DNA of 64,000 bases from Candidatus Albibeggiatoa sp. nov. NOAA (GTDB lineage Bacteria > Pseudomonadota > Gammaproteobacteria > Beggiatoales > Beggiatoaceae): NCBI GenBank assembly GCA_025800385.1, contig JAOXRS010000244.1:172286-236285 (forward strand), written 5' to 3'. Made by a program: the position numbers and the translations under genes. Numbering within the stretch: position 1 is the first letter of the stretch; every line of letters starts with the position of its first letter. Below, piece by piece: positions 7,596 through 16,675 of the stretch. The notes under the pieces are model-generated. The model did not search any database, was not told the DNA's origin, and saw only the letters and a list, made by a program, of their open reading frames with translations.

Positions 7596-9791
7596 ATGGT
7601 TATAATGAATCATCTTATTTTTGGTTTAGGATTGCGCAATATGATTCATTTAGCAGGTATTTTGCTTGTTGGAGCTGGTGTTGCTGCCAGTAGGGTTGAT
7701 TGGAAAAAAGTTGCGAAAGATACCCGTTCTTATTTATCAGTTGCAGGTGATAAAAGTGCGCAAGCTTATGTCGAAAATGATGAACAAGAAGTTGCATTAA
7801 AACAAGCTGAAGATACAGGCTTATCAGTCATTGAAGAAGAAAGTAACCGAAAACCTTACCAATTTGCCGTAACTTCAGGTGTTATGGGAACAGCAATTGC
7901 CTCTCAACTCTTTTTTCCTGCATTAGCTCCCGTCTCTTTGCTCTTAATTGGCTACACCGCAGCAGAAATCTTTAGAGAAGCAGGTGATGCTATTTTTAAA
8001 GAAAAACAGGTTAAAGTTGATATTTTAGATGCAACGGTAATTTCTTTATGTTTAGTCTTCGGACAAATTGGTGCAGCTGCATTTATGGTATGGGTATTAG
8101 ATATTGCTGATTTATTATTAGAAAAAACCCGCCGCCAGTCACGTCAGTATTTGGCCGATATTTTCGGAGAACAAGCCCGCTTTGCATGGTTATTAGTGGA
8201 CGGTCAGGAAGTACAAACACCTGTAGAAGAGTTAAACAAAGGCGACATTATTATCGTTAATACAGGTGAGCAAGTGCCAATTGATGGTGAGATCGTCTAT
8301 GGTGAAGCGATGATCGACCAACATAGTTTAACGGGAGAATCTGCCCCTGTAGAAAAACATTTAGGTGATGAAGCGTTGGCAACTACGGTTTTAGTTGGCG
8401 GTAAAATTCATGTCAAAGTTGATAAAACAGGTAATGATACGGTTGCATCAAAGGTATTAGAAATTATTAATGATGCAGCAACTTATAAGGTTGATTTACA
8501 GTCAATGGGTGAAGATATTGCTGACCGTATGGTATTACCGACTTTAGGTTTAGGTGCTTTAGGTTATGCTGTCACTAGTCCTAGTGCAATGCTGGCTATT
8601 ATCAACGCTGACTATGGTACAGGTATTCGTGTGGCTGCGCCGATTGCGTTGCTTGCGGCATTGGGTAAATCTGCAAAAAATGGGGTGTTAGTTAAAGACA
8701 GTCGTGTATTTGAGAATTTGAATCATATTGACGCGGTATTATTCGATAAAACAGGCACATTGACTCATGACGTACCGAAAGTCGCTAACATTGTCCTAAC
8801 CGATAATAAATACTCTGAAGATAAAATTTTATTATACACAGCAACAGCTGAACAAAAATTCTCGCACCCGATTGCTAATGCAATTTTACAAGAAGCAGAA
8901 AACCGAGGTATGACGTTACCAGCTCATGATGATTCTAAATACCATGTTGGCTTTGGTATTGAGGTGATGGTGCAAGGTGATTTAGTTAAAGTGGGCAGCG
9001 GCCGTTATATGGAACGGGAAGAAATTGAGTTGCCTGAAGTGATTGAAGCTGCATTACAAGATACACGAGACCGTGGTCATTCTGCAATTCTTATTGCGAT
9101 CAATAACAAAATTGCAGGTTTAATTGAGTTGCAATCAAGTGTTCGTGATGAGGCGCGTGAAATCATTGAGAGCTTGCATCAACGCGGCGTGAAAGAAATC
9201 ATTTTAATCTCTGGCGATCATGAAGCCCCAACCCGTGAGCTAGCTGGCGAACTGGGTGTAGATCGTTATTTCGCAGGCGTGTTACCGCATGAAAAAGCGG
9301 ATCATGTGAAAGCCCTTCAAGAAGAAGGCAAAAAAGTGATGATGGTCGGTGATGGCATTAATGATTCTGCAGCCTTGTCTTTCGCTGACATTGGTGTTTC
9401 TTTGCATGGTGCATCTACGATTGCAGTCGACGTAGCTGATGTGATCTTTATGGATGGACATTTGCAGAAATTTGATTACTTATTTGAAGTTGCGGATACT
9501 TTACAAGAAAATGTACAACGTAGTTTCTATTTAATTGCGATTCCAAATACTTTTTGTATTTTAGGTGGTTTATTGGGTTACTTTGGTTTAGCCAGCTCAT
9601 TGGTGTTAAACAATGGTTTCAACCTCGTGGCGGCAATCAATGGTTCAATGTTGTATGCAGAAACAGATATGCCTCAAGAAAAAGATGTGACTGCTGAAAC
9701 GATAGAAATCAAAGAAGATAGTTCACAGGATGTCAAAACAGAAGCAACCAGTGAAAATACACAACAAGAGCCAGAAAAAATAGCGGCCTAA
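7596..9791 (+). CDS. P-type ATPase of the heavy-metal (P1B-like) group lacking the CPx cysteine
   Basis: 731 residues. Seen: actuator LTGESAPVEK (about 248-257), phosphorylation site D384-KTGT, the nucleotide-domain HP of SHPIAN, and hinge GDGINDSAAL. These identify a P-type ATPase most like P1B heavy-metal pumps. There is no N-terminal metal-binding domain. The membrane helix before D384, which normally carries CPC/CPx or SC metal ligands, reads D339-Y-G-T-G-I-R-V-A-A-P, so no cysteine is present at the metal site. The C-terminus is a Glu/Lys/Thr-rich tail of about 45 residues. Substrate is therefore unknown; it could be a non-canonical metal exporter. ATG at 7605 is an alternative start. 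It is a single gene, with no regulator alongside. Confidence 0.85.
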   Translation: MVIMNHLIFGLGLRNMIHLAGILLVGAGVAASRVDWKKVAKDTRSYLSVAGDKSAQAYVENDEQEVALKQAEDTGLSVIEEESNRKPYQFAVTSGVMGTAIASQLFFPALAPVSLLLIGYTAAEIFREAGDAIFKEKQVKVDILDATVISLCLVFGQIGAAAFMVWVLDIADLLLEKTRRQSRQYLADIFGEQARFAWLLVDGQEVQTPVEELNKGDIIIVNTGEQVPIDGEIVYGEAMIDQHSLTGESAPVEKHLGDEALATTVLVGGKIHVKVDKTGNDTVASKVLEIINDAATYKVDLQSMGEDIADRMVLPTLGLGALGYAVTSPSAMLAIINADYGTGIRVAAPIALLAALGKSAKNGVLVKDSRVFENLNHIDAVLFDKTGTLTHDVPKVANIVLTDNKYSEDKILLYTATAEQKFSHPIANAILQEAENRGMTLPAHDDSKYHVGFGIEVMVQGDLVKVGSGRYMEREEIELPEVIEAALQDTRDRGHSAILIAINNKIAGLIELQSSVRDEAREIIESLHQRGVKEIILISGDHEAPTRELAGELGVDRYFAGVLPHEKADHVKALQEEGKKVMMVGDGINDSAALSFADIGVSLHGASTIAVDVADVIFMDGHLQKFDYLFEVADTLQENVQRSFYLIAIPNTFCILGGLLGYFGLASSLVLNNGFNLVAAINGSMLYAETDMPQEKDVTAETIEIKEDSSQDVKTEATSENTQQEPEKIAA

Positions 9792-10024
9792 TTATTTTTT
9801 AACCTGAGTAAGCAGTTTTAAATTTAAAGTCTGCACAAGGCGTTATGATTTAGAACTGTCTTATTTTGGTTTAGGTAAACTCATTGTTGCATTGCAATAT
9901 AAGTGGCGCATTGTTAACGCGAAAATCATACCACTAATACTGGTTTTACTTGTCTCATTCTCCCTTCTCAAAGTAAAGTACTCTCCCAACAGAATTAATT
10001 TATCGGTTTAGCTCATTTTTTTAC

Positions 10025-10052
10025 TTGTTATTTGGCTAAACTTTGATAGAAT
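10025..10052 (+). promoter_or_regulatory. Putative promoter of rpmB-rpmG
   Basis: TTGTTA (10025-10030) and TAGAAT (10047-10052) are spaced by 16 bases and end about 40 bases upstream of rpmB. The preceding 9792-10024 is AT-rich; I see no gene or clear terminator there for the P-ATPase gene. Confidence 0.45.
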
Positions 10053-10091
10053 TGTCGGCTTATTTTTTTCTGGGATTTACGGAGAACTGCT

Positions 10092-10328
10092 ATGTCTAGA
10101 GTTTGTGAAGTGACAGGCAAACGCCCAATGTCTGGGAACAATGTTTCTCATGCAAATAACAAAACCCGTCGCCGTTTTTTACCTAACTTACATACTCATC
10201 GTTTTTGGGTTGAAAGTGAAAACCGTTGGGTGAAATTGCGTGTTTCTCGTCAAGGTATGCGTATCATTGACAAGAAAGGTATCGATGCAGTTTTAGCGGA
10301 CATGCGTAGTCGCGGTTTCAAAATCTAA
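10092..10328 (+). CDS. rpmB: 50S ribosomal protein L28
   Basis: 78 residues, start [20 protein letters not shown], then [10 protein letters not shown] and [16 protein letters not shown]: the standard L28 sequence. Only one cysteine is present, so this is the zinc-free form. A GGAG ribosome-binding site (10081-10084) lies upstream. It is followed after 12 bases by rpmG. Confidence 0.98.
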   Translation: MSRVCEVTGKRPMSGNNVSHANNKTRRRFLPNLHTHRFWVESENRWVKLRVSRQGMRIIDKKGIDAVLADMRSRGFKI

Positions 10329-10340
10329 CGGAGTGTTATC

Positions 10341-10496
10341 ATGCGTGATAAAATCAAATTAGTTTCTACAGCTGGTACGGGTCATTTTTACACAACGACT
10401 AAGAACAAACGTTCTACACCAGACAAATTAGTATTCAAAAAATATGACCCTGTTGTGCGTAAGCATGTGGAGTATAAAGAAGCTAAGATTAAATAA
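10341..10496 (+). CDS. rpmG: 50S ribosomal protein L33
   Basis: A 51-residue frame starting [20 protein letters not shown], with [18 protein letters not shown], is L33. The CxxC zinc motifs are absent, so it is the zinc-independent form. It begins 12 bases after rpmB with an ACGGAG ribosome-binding site, the usual rpmBG operon. Confidence 0.97.
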   Translation: MRDKIKLVSTAGTGHFYTTTKNKRSTPDKLVFKKYDPVVRKHVEYKEAKIK

Positions 10497-10554
10497 TCTG
10501 AATGCCGACTATGAACACGCAACCTGTACAACAACATGTACTAATTGAGCAAGC

Positions 10555-10584
10555 GTAGGGTACTCAATTGATTGGTTACCCTAC
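10555..10584 (+). terminator. Terminator-like hairpin after rpmG
   Basis: A perfect 8-base inverted repeat, GTAGGGTA (10555-10562) and TACCCTAC (10577-10584), followed by CTGTTT, lies 58 bases after rpmG and directly before the heptamer array. The T-tract is short, so termination efficiency is uncertain. Confidence 0.5.
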
Positions 10585-10594
10585 CTGTTTGAGT

Positions 10595-10687
10595 CAGTTA
10601 TCAGTTATCAGTTATCAGTTATCAGTTATCAGTTATCAGTTATCAGTTATCAGTTATCAGTTATCAGTTATCAGTTATCAGTTATCA
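10595..10687 (+). repeat. Tandem heptamer array, 13 perfect copies (TAACTGA type)
   Basis: Thirteen uninterrupted copies of the 7-base unit CAGTTAT run from 10595 to 10685, with two further matching bases. Read on the minus strand and shifted in phase the unit is TAACTGA. It sits between the 3' ends of rpmG (+) and mazG (-), 23 bases from the mazG stop. TAACTGA direct repeats are known to be abundant in intergenic regions of marine Beggiatoaceae and some cyanobacteria; their role is not established. The phase includes frequent in-frame stops on the minus strand (TAA, TGA), so the array cannot be read through as protein. Confidence 0.97.
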
Positions 10688-10710
10688 AACTAGTTTACAG
10701 ATAAAATCGC

Positions 10711-11496
10711 TTAGTCCACATCTTTTTTTGCTTGTTTCCAGTATTGATCCATTTCTTCTAACTCCATATCATGTAAGTCTTTTTTATCTTGTCTTACCAA
10801 AACTTCAACTTGCTTGAATCGCTTCATGAATCGTTTGTTCGTTCGCTCCAGTGCTGTTTCAGGATTCACACCAACAAAACGCGCATAATTTACCAAAGCA
10901 AATAAAATATCACCAAACTCATCTTCCATTTTTTCGGTATTGTTTACATCCAGTTCATTTTTGAACTCTTGCATTTCTTCTTCAACTTTATCCCAAACCT
11001 GTTCCTTGTTGTCCCAGTCAAAACCGACACCGCGCACTTTTTCTTGCATCCGATAGGCTTTAATTAATGCAGGTAAAGATTGGGGCACACCTGCTAATAC
11101 ACTGCGATTGACATCTTCTTTAAGTTTTTGTACTTCCCAACGTTGTTTAACTGCTTGCGCGTCGTCTGCTTGTGCATCACCATAAACATGTGGATGACGA
11201 GAAATAACTTTATCACAAAGCGTGTCAATAATATCAGCCATATCAAAAGCTTGTTGTTCAGAACCAATTTTGGCATAAAACACAATATGTAATAATAAAT
11301 CGCCTAGTTCTTTTTTAATTTCAGGCAAATCATTGTCTAAAACAGCATCAGATAATTCATAAGTCTCTTCAATTGTGAGATGCCGTAAAGATTGCATGGT
11401 TTGCTTTTTATCCCATGGACATTTTTCACGTAAATCATCCATGATTTGTAATAAACGCGTAAAAGCTTGGCAATATTTATCGTCGGAGGTATTCAT
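10711..11496 (-). CDS. mazG: Nucleoside triphosphate pyrophosphohydrolase MazG
   Basis: 261 residues with two tandem MazG domains: LREKCPWDKKQTMQSL, then the EETYEL...ELGDLLLHIVFYA metal-binding helices, and the second copy EEEMQEFKNEL...EDEFGDILFALVNYAR. MazG hydrolyses NTPs and dNTPs to monophosphates and pyrophosphate; in E. coli it also lowers ppGpp. Full length for the family. It is a single gene; its 3' end faces the heptamer array. Confidence 0.96.
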   Translation of the reverse strand: MNTSDDKYCQAFTRLLQIMDDLREKCPWDKKQTMQSLRHLTIEETYELSDAVLDNDLPEIKKELGDLLLHIVFYAKIGSEQQAFDMADIIDTLCDKVISRHPHVYGDAQADDAQAVKQRWEVQKLKEDVNRSVLAGVPQSLPALIKAYRMQEKVRGVGFDWDNKEQVWDKVEEEMQEFKNELDVNNTEKMEDEFGDILFALVNYARFVGVNPETALERTNKRFMKRFKQVEVLVRQDKKDLHDMELEEMDQYWKQAKKDVD

Positions 11497-11590
11497 TAAG
11501 AAATATCTTTTGTGTGCAGATAGTTTCTATTATACCACTGAAAAAATAGAAGGCTGGGAAGTAGAGGTATTGATTTAAGAAGGGTTTGCA

Positions 11591-11624
11591 AATAAAAGCC
11601 CCAAAATATTTAATATCTTGAGGC
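11591..11624 (-). terminator. Rho-independent terminator of the dynamin-like GTPase gene
   Basis: On the minus strand GCCTCAAGAT pairs with ATTTTGGGGC across a short AT loop and is followed by TTTTATTTG, about 30 bases after the stop of the GTPase gene. This is a good intrinsic terminator. Confidence 0.65.
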
Positions 11625-11651
11625 CATAGATCATGGAGTTAAGTAACCATC

Positions 11652-13085
11652 TTATGCTTCTTCAGTTTCTTTTTTACCAGATGGATTAGTGAAACGATCA
11701 TTTAAGCGGCGAACGTAAAGATTTACATCAGCGAGTACTTTGTGTACTTGACGACGGGTTGTGTCATGCCAACCACTTGGCTTGCTGCTGAATAAAGGCA
11801 TGAATAAACGACGCATAAAGCATGTGTTTTGACGGAAAGCACCGCTTAACATTTTTAAGATGCGATCATTTCCTACTTCATAACGTAAATTTTTCAACAT
11901 GCTATTGGAAAGCATAGAGCTGACTGTCATGTGAATGAATAATAAAACAGCCGCTGCAACACCACCAGCCCAGTATAATGTTGTTTCATCTTGTGGTACT
12001 TGATCCATAGTCATACCAGTGTAATACCACCATGCACCGCCACCAATAGCAGCTAATAAAATAATTGATAAATCAGTCCAGAATGTACTACTACGCCAGC
12101 GAGCAATTAATTCTTGTAATTGAGGTACAACTTCATGTTCAATTTCTTTTGCGGAATGTTCTAAAATACCCACGATACGATATGCACGTTCAATGCTGAC
12201 TTGATCCATACGCTCTTGAATTGCATCAATATCTTCTTTTGCTTTTGCTTCCATGCGTTCCCGAACCACTGGATTTTCAATAGGAACAGATACTTCAGGA
12301 TTGTAAATACGGTAGAAACGACCAGCAGTTAAGCCTGCTTGTGCTAAGGAACGTTGCCATGCTGCAACTACTTCTTCTAAATTGTCTTCGCGTGCTGTGA
12401 TGTCAATTTGATTCAAGATATACATGAATTTATTAGCATCAGGGCGGTCTTTGGTTTCAGTGACTAAGTGTTGTAACGTGTCATGCATTGCGCCAGGTTC
12501 TGGGTGGCGCGCATCGAAGAAGACTAGCACTAAATCTGATAAATCTAGAATGTGCTTAGTAATACGCAAAGTCGCGGTACGTTGGTGGTCAGCATCAAAC
12601 CCCGGAGAGTCTATTAATATTTTGCCTTTTAACGCATCACAATTGCATGTTTTAAGTTGCATGTAACCATCTAAACGGTGATCGCCACCCTCTGTATCAG
12701 AAATAGCACGACTAAATTGATAAAAAGGAAAACGTGGATCAGCGTCTAATGCAATCCCTGGTAATGTATTGACACCTTCTTCATCAGAGTAACTAATGAC
12801 GGTGAATTTATCATCAACTGCTTGGTTGCCAGTGCGCTGAATGTCATTATTAATGTAAGAATTGATGAATGTTGATTTGCCTGCTGAGAATGTACCCATA
12901 ATGGAGACCATTGGCCACCACGACACATTGGTTGCGTAAGACTGTTCATTGTCTATAATGCCCAGTTGATAGGCAACGCTATCTAATTCACGAAAAATTT
13001 TAATCACATCATAAAGAATGTCATTTTCTTCCTTCAGATGTGTTTCTAACTCTTTAATTCTTTTACTAACGTGCGTATCTGCCAT
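11652..13085 (-). CDS. Dynamin-like GTPase with C-terminal membrane anchor
   Basis: 477 residues. G1 P-loop G64-TFSAGK-S71, G3 DSPGFD (about 158-163) and G4 NQID (about 226-229) define a P-loop GTPase of the dynamin/GTPase-translation-associated type. An N-terminal helix with coiled-coil character precedes the G domain. Two hydrophobic segments follow (about 335-355, IILLAAIGGGAWWYY, and 370-392, AGGVAAAVLLFIHM), then a basic helical tail. This suggests a membrane-associated GTPase that could act in membrane remodelling; no substrate can be named. It is a single gene with its own terminator. The family is related to YfjP/dynamin_N proteins, and the exact subfamily is not certain. Confidence 0.8.
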   Translation of the reverse strand: MADTHVSKRIKELETHLKEENDILYDVIKIFRELDSVAYQLGIIDNEQSYATNVSWWPMVSIMGTFSAGKSTFINSYINNDIQRTGNQAVDDKFTVISYSDEEGVNTLPGIALDADPRFPFYQFSRAISDTEGGDHRLDGYMQLKTCNCDALKGKILIDSPGFDADHQRTATLRITKHILDLSDLVLVFFDARHPEPGAMHDTLQHLVTETKDRPDANKFMYILNQIDITAREDNLEEVVAAWQRSLAQAGLTAGRFYRIYNPEVSVPIENPVVRERMEAKAKEDIDAIQERMDQVSIERAYRIVGILEHSAKEIEHEVVPQLQELIARWRSSTFWTDLSIILLAAIGGGAWWYYTGMTMDQVPQDETTLYWAGGVAAAVLLFIHMTVSSMLSNSMLKNLRYEVGNDRILKMLSGAFRQNTCFMRRLFMPLFSSKPSGWHDTTRRQVHKVLADVNLYVRRLNDRFTNPSGKKETEEA

Positions 13086-13486
13086 GTTGCATTCCTCTTT
13101 TAGACTAATCGCGGCTGGGGTCTACTAAGCAGTCATTGCCTATGAAAGTGTAAAACATGAAATAGGACAATTCGGCGACAAAAGAGTTTGTGATATAAAA
13201 ACCACACCTCTTTCCTCCTGTTGTAATTTAATCATATCATTTTATCCATACTTAAAATAGTCATATCACGGTATACAATAGTAAAATTATTGATGGTTAT
13301 TCTGCATAGTTTGGTCATTTAGGTTTTATTTGAAAAAATAGGTGTTTGAGATATGCACAAGCTTGAACCCTATTTATAGAGCACTTTGATAACAATGAAA
13401 ACATTGTTTTCTTTTGTAAACCCTGTTAAGCTTCGCAAACATAATTTTTCTTTATAATCACTTTTTAAGTACTTAGGGTTAATCTC
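13086..13486. other. 401-base divergent intergenic region between GTPase gene and cysC
   Basis: AT-rich, no frame with coding character on either strand. It must hold promoters for both divergent genes. The only structure noticed is the inverted repeat at 13391-13408. Confidence 0.6.
13391..13408 (+). promoter_or_regulatory. Perfect inverted repeat upstream of cysC, possible operator
   Basis: AACAATG, AAAA spacer, CATTGTT: a perfect 7-base inverted repeat centred about 87 bases before the cysC start. The size suits a dimeric regulator, but the site is AT-rich and could be chance. Confidence 0.3.
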
Positions 13487-14101
13487 ATGGCAGTAATGAA
13501 AAGCACTAATACCGTATGGCATCATGCAACTGTAACGCGTGACAGACGTGCAGAATTAAATAAGCATAAAAGTGTGATTTTGTGGTTTACAGGTTTATCA
13601 GGTGCAGGTAAATCGACATTAGCCCATGCCGTGGAAGAAGAATTATATCAACGTGGTTACCATACATTTGTATTAGATGGTGATAATGTAAGACATGGCT
13701 TATGCGGTGATTTAGGTTTCTCAGATAAAGATCGTGAAGAAAACATCCGTCGTGTTGGCGAAGTGTCTAAATTATTTGTTGAAGCAGGCGTGATTGTGTT
13801 GACTGCCTTCATCTCTCCATTTAAAGCAGATCGTGACAAAGTCCGTAGCTTAGCTCCTGATGATTTTGTTGAAATTTTCTGCGAATGCCCGCTTGAAGTA
13901 TGTGAAGACCGTGATGTTAAAGGCTTATACAAAAAAGCACGTGCGGGTGTCATTCCTGAATTTACTGGCATTTCATCTCCTTACGAAGAGCCAGAAAATC
14001 CTGAATTAACCATCAATACAGGTACAGCAAGTTTAGAAGATTGTGCAAAACAAGTTTTAGATTATTTAGTAGAACGTGGTATTTACCAAGAATCTGAATA
14101 A
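13487..14101 (+). CDS. cysC: Adenylylsulfate kinase (APS kinase)
   Basis: 204 residues. P-loop [11 protein letters not shown] (about 35-45), DGDNVRHGL, the [13 protein letters not shown] loop and [16 protein letters not shown] are diagnostic. The enzyme makes PAPS from APS and ATP in the cytoplasm, for assimilation or sulfonation. No other sulfate-assimilation gene is next to it. Start at 13487; ATG at 13496 is possible. The following 231 bases contain an imperfect hairpin (CAATGCCT and AGGTATTG, 14113-14146) without a T-tract. Confidence 0.97.
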   Translation: MAVMKSTNTVWHHATVTRDRRAELNKHKSVILWFTGLSGAGKSTLAHAVEEELYQRGYHTFVLDGDNVRHGLCGDLGFSDKDREENIRRVGEVSKLFVEAGVIVLTAFISPFKADRDKVRSLAPDDFVEIFCECPLEVCEDRDVKGLYKKARAGVIPEFTGISSPYEEPENPELTINTGTASLEDCAKQVLDYLVERGIYQESE

Positions 14102-14332
14102 TTTATGATGAAACAATGCCTTCACTCTATCCAGAATGGAGGTATTGTGATGTTGAATTATCACTTTGTAAAAATTATCAGATAGTTTTCAAATTAAGCC
14201 TCTCACTTCATTAGATTATATTTTCTATATCATTATCCTGTTATTCTTGTAGTAGTGTAATTGGAATAAATATTGTTTAAAAAACACTTACTTCTATTAC
14301 TATTTTCTGCAAGTATTATGGGGAAGTGAGCG

Positions 14333-15169
14333 ATGTACAGAACAATTCTGCTGCTGTTATTGTTATTTAACGCCAATTGGGTATTCGCTATACAGGAAAA
14401 TAGTACCCACGCCTCTGAACAGACATTTGTCTTTGGAGTTGTACCTCAACATAAAGCTTTACGCTCCGCCGCGCGGTGGCAGCCACTATTAGAATATATC
14501 AGCCGCCATACAGGATACAATCTACAGTTTTCTACAGAGCCAACAATCGATCAGTTCACTCAAGCATTTTTAGATGGTGAATATGACTTTGTTTATGTAA
14601 ACCCCCATTCCTACACCCTCGGTCATGAAGCAGAAGGATATTGCGCTTTTGCAAAAGAAGCAGAGCGTACATTACGGGCTATCATTGTTGTTCGTGCTGA
14701 TAACGCTATCCGACATCTTAGAGACCTTGAAGGTCAAAAAGTTGCGTTTCCAGCTGAAGCCGCATTCACCAGTATTTTGCTCAAAACGGCATTAGCTCAA
14801 CTCGGTATTCAGATTAAACCTGTTTATATAGGGTCACATGATGAAGTTTATTTGTCAGTTTATAAAGGACAGTATGTTGCAGGTGGCGGTGTGGTGAGAA
14901 CATTTAAAGGTATTAATCAAAATTCAGCTTTACGTAAATATTTGAAAGTTTTTTGGAAAACCGAAGAATATACAGGTCATGCTTTAGCTGCGCATCCACG
15001 TGTGCCACATGAAGCGGTTGGTAAAATTTTAAATGTAATGAAAACACTGTCTGATGATGCTTATGGGCAATATCTGCTTGAAGAAGTTAAATTAAACGGT
15101 ATTGAAACTGCACAAGATGCTGATTGGGATATTATTCGGCTATTGTTTTCAGATATAGAAGTGCTTTAG
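14333..15169 (+). CDS. PhnD-like phosphate/phosphonate ABC transporter substrate-binding protein (orphan)
   Basis: 278 residues with an N-terminal signal peptide (RTILLLLLLFNANWVFA). The mature part matches the PhnD/SsuA/transferrin family: FGVVPQHKALRSAARWQPLLEYIS at the start, YDFVYVNPHSYTL, then LRDLEGQKVAFPAEAAFTSI and TGHALAAHPRVP. These proteins bind phosphonate, phosphite or similar oxyanions, and many stand-alone copies serve as sensor or receptor domains. No permease or ATPase gene is adjacent, so a transport role is unproven. Its neighbours, cysC and a DUF455 gene, give no clue to the ligand. Confidence 0.82.
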   Translation: MYRTILLLLLLFNANWVFAIQENSTHASEQTFVFGVVPQHKALRSAARWQPLLEYISRHTGYNLQFSTEPTIDQFTQAFLDGEYDFVYVNPHSYTLGHEAEGYCAFAKEAERTLRAIIVVRADNAIRHLRDLEGQKVAFPAEAAFTSILLKTALAQLGIQIKPVYIGSHDEVYLSVYKGQYVAGGGVVRTFKGINQNSALRKYLKVFWKTEEYTGHALAAHPRVPHEAVGKILNVMKTLSDDAYGQYLLEEVKLNGIETAQDADWDIIRLLFSDIEVL

Positions 15170-15216
15170 CTTTTTATAAAGTCCGCACAACTTATACCTG
15201 AAATAGCTGATTTACC

Positions 15217-16011
15217 TTACAAACTTTCTAATGCATCAAGTTCATCTAAGCTGAACCCTGCTTTTAAACGTGCTTCGATATTGAAAGGGCCTTTGATTTT
15301 GCCACGATAATATAGATTTAATAAATCTCTAAATGTTTGCTCTGGCTCTAAATTGCGTTGTGCGCATAGCTCGTTAAACCATCTCGTGCCAATAGCTACA
15401 TGCCCCACTTCGTCGCGTAAAATTACTTTTAAAATATCGACCAATTCTGTTTGATTTAGCTTTTGCAACTTCTGCATAATCTTAGGTGTTGCATCAAGAC
15501 CGCGTGCCTCTAAGACTCTGGGTACTAAAGCCATGCGCACCATCACATCGGCTTCGGTTTCAACAGCCATTTCCCATAAACCATTATGCGCGGGCAACTC
15601 ACCATAGTCATAACCCATTGCTTGTAAAGGTTCACGAATCATAGAAAAATGTAAAGCTTCCTCATCTGCAACTTGAATCCAATTTGAATAAAACTCACTA
15701 GGCATATCACGAAAACGATACACAGCATCCCAAGCTAAATTAATTGCGTTGAATTCAATATGAGCAACGGCATGAAGTAAAGCTGCAAGGCCTTTGGTGG
15801 ATTGTAATTTGCGTTTAGGTACAAACTTGGGTTCAACCAGCTCTAAATTATCAGGTTGACCTGCTTGAGGAATCGAAACAACGGGATTGGTTTGATCTAA
15901 AAGTAATTGACCTTCACGCCATGCATTAGCGTAAAATTTGGTTTTTTCAACTTTTTCGTCTATTTGGCAACACATGATACATTCGTATGCTGCATCAAAT
16001 AAATTATTCAT
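15217..16011 (-). CDS. DUF455 family ferritin-like protein
   Basis: 264 residues. AVAHIEFNAINLAWDAVYRF, DEEALHFSMIREPL and LRDEVGHVAIGTRWF carry the ExxH-type residues of a ferritin-like four-helix fold with a probable di-iron centre, as in the DUF455 (COG2833) family. The function is not established; relatives include tRNA-hydroxylase-like and rubrerythrin-like enzymes. A Cys-Cys pair lies near the N-terminus (CIMCC, residues 11-15). It lies 22 bases downstream of the small membrane protein gene on the same strand, so the two probably form an operon. Confidence 0.85.
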   Translation of the reverse strand: MNNLFDAAYECIMCCQIDEKVEKTKFYANAWREGQLLLDQTNPVVSIPQAGQPDNLELVEPKFVPKRKLQSTKGLAALLHAVAHIEFNAINLAWDAVYRFRDMPSEFYSNWIQVADEEALHFSMIREPLQAMGYDYGELPAHNGLWEMAVETEADVMVRMALVPRVLEARGLDATPKIMQKLQKLNQTELVDILKVILRDEVGHVAIGTRWFNELCAQRNLEPEQTFRDLLNLYYRGKIKGPFNIEARLKAGFSLDELDALESL

Positions 16012-16033
16012 AAATTAGGATTTTGGTGTGAAA

Positions 16034-16567
16034 TTAAGGAAATTCGATAATGATGCGGTTTGGCTTCATTTCAGGATGGTAGGAAATATCTATATGTTGT
16101 GTATAAGGATAAACCACCCGAGCGATAGATTGTGCTCTTAATTTAGCCGCATGAGATGATGATACGCTATCTCTTTTAAGTGGGGCTGGTGTGGCTAAAA
16201 TATGGATTTTTTGACTATTATCTAATTCTAAGGTTTTAAGTAAACCATCTAATTTTTTACGTTCATTCACACTCAAGCTTTCTGCATCAGGTGGAAACCT
16301 CACTTCAATGCGCCGATTAACTTGATGTTTTTCTGGTAAAACGCTGGGTTCTAATATCGGTTGATAGGCTTGGCTGGGAGTTAATTCTGTTTTTGTAGGT
16401 TGTTGAGGTAATGATTTAGGTGTATAACCTGCTTGTACAGTTGGAATAAAATGATTGCTCCATGCAAATTCATTTGTTTCTAAATAGTTTATTGCCCATG
16501 CAAACGTAACAATCGTGCATAGCAGTAGAATAAAAACAAGAAATGTATTAAGTAACGTTTTGAGCAT
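16034..16567 (-). CDS. Single-pass membrane protein with OmpA-like C-terminal segment
   Basis: 177 residues, not firmly recognised. One hydrophobic segment at 5-27 (LLNTFLVFILLLCTIVTFAWA) looks like a membrane anchor or uncleaved signal. A Pro/Gln/Thr-rich linker follows to about residue 85. The last 90 residues (RRIEVRFPPDAESLS ... LDGLLKTLE ... AKLRAQSIARVVYPY ... NRIIIEF) resemble a short OmpA/MotB-like peptidoglycan-binding fold, but the canonical RA-xx-V signature is poor. It probably sits in the inner membrane with a periplasmic domain. It precedes the DUF455 gene. Confidence 0.6.
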   Translation of the reverse strand: MLKTLLNTFLVFILLLCTIVTFAWAINYLETNEFAWSNHFIPTVQAGYTPKSLPQQPTKTELTPSQAYQPILEPSVLPEKHQVNRRIEVRFPPDAESLSVNERKKLDGLLKTLELDNSQKIHILATPAPLKRDSVSSSHAAKLRAQSIARVVYPYTQHIDISYHPEMKPNRIIIEFP

Positions 16568-16675
16568 GGTTTTTATAATTTGTAGGAATATAATTTATCT
16601 ACATCTAGTAATGATTCTATTATAAAATAGTTTCGTTTTCAAACTTTAAACGACTTATTTTAGAGAGTACACAAT

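Noticed and set aside
10595..10687. CRISPR-like array
   Set aside because: Units are 7 bases and contiguous, with no spacers.
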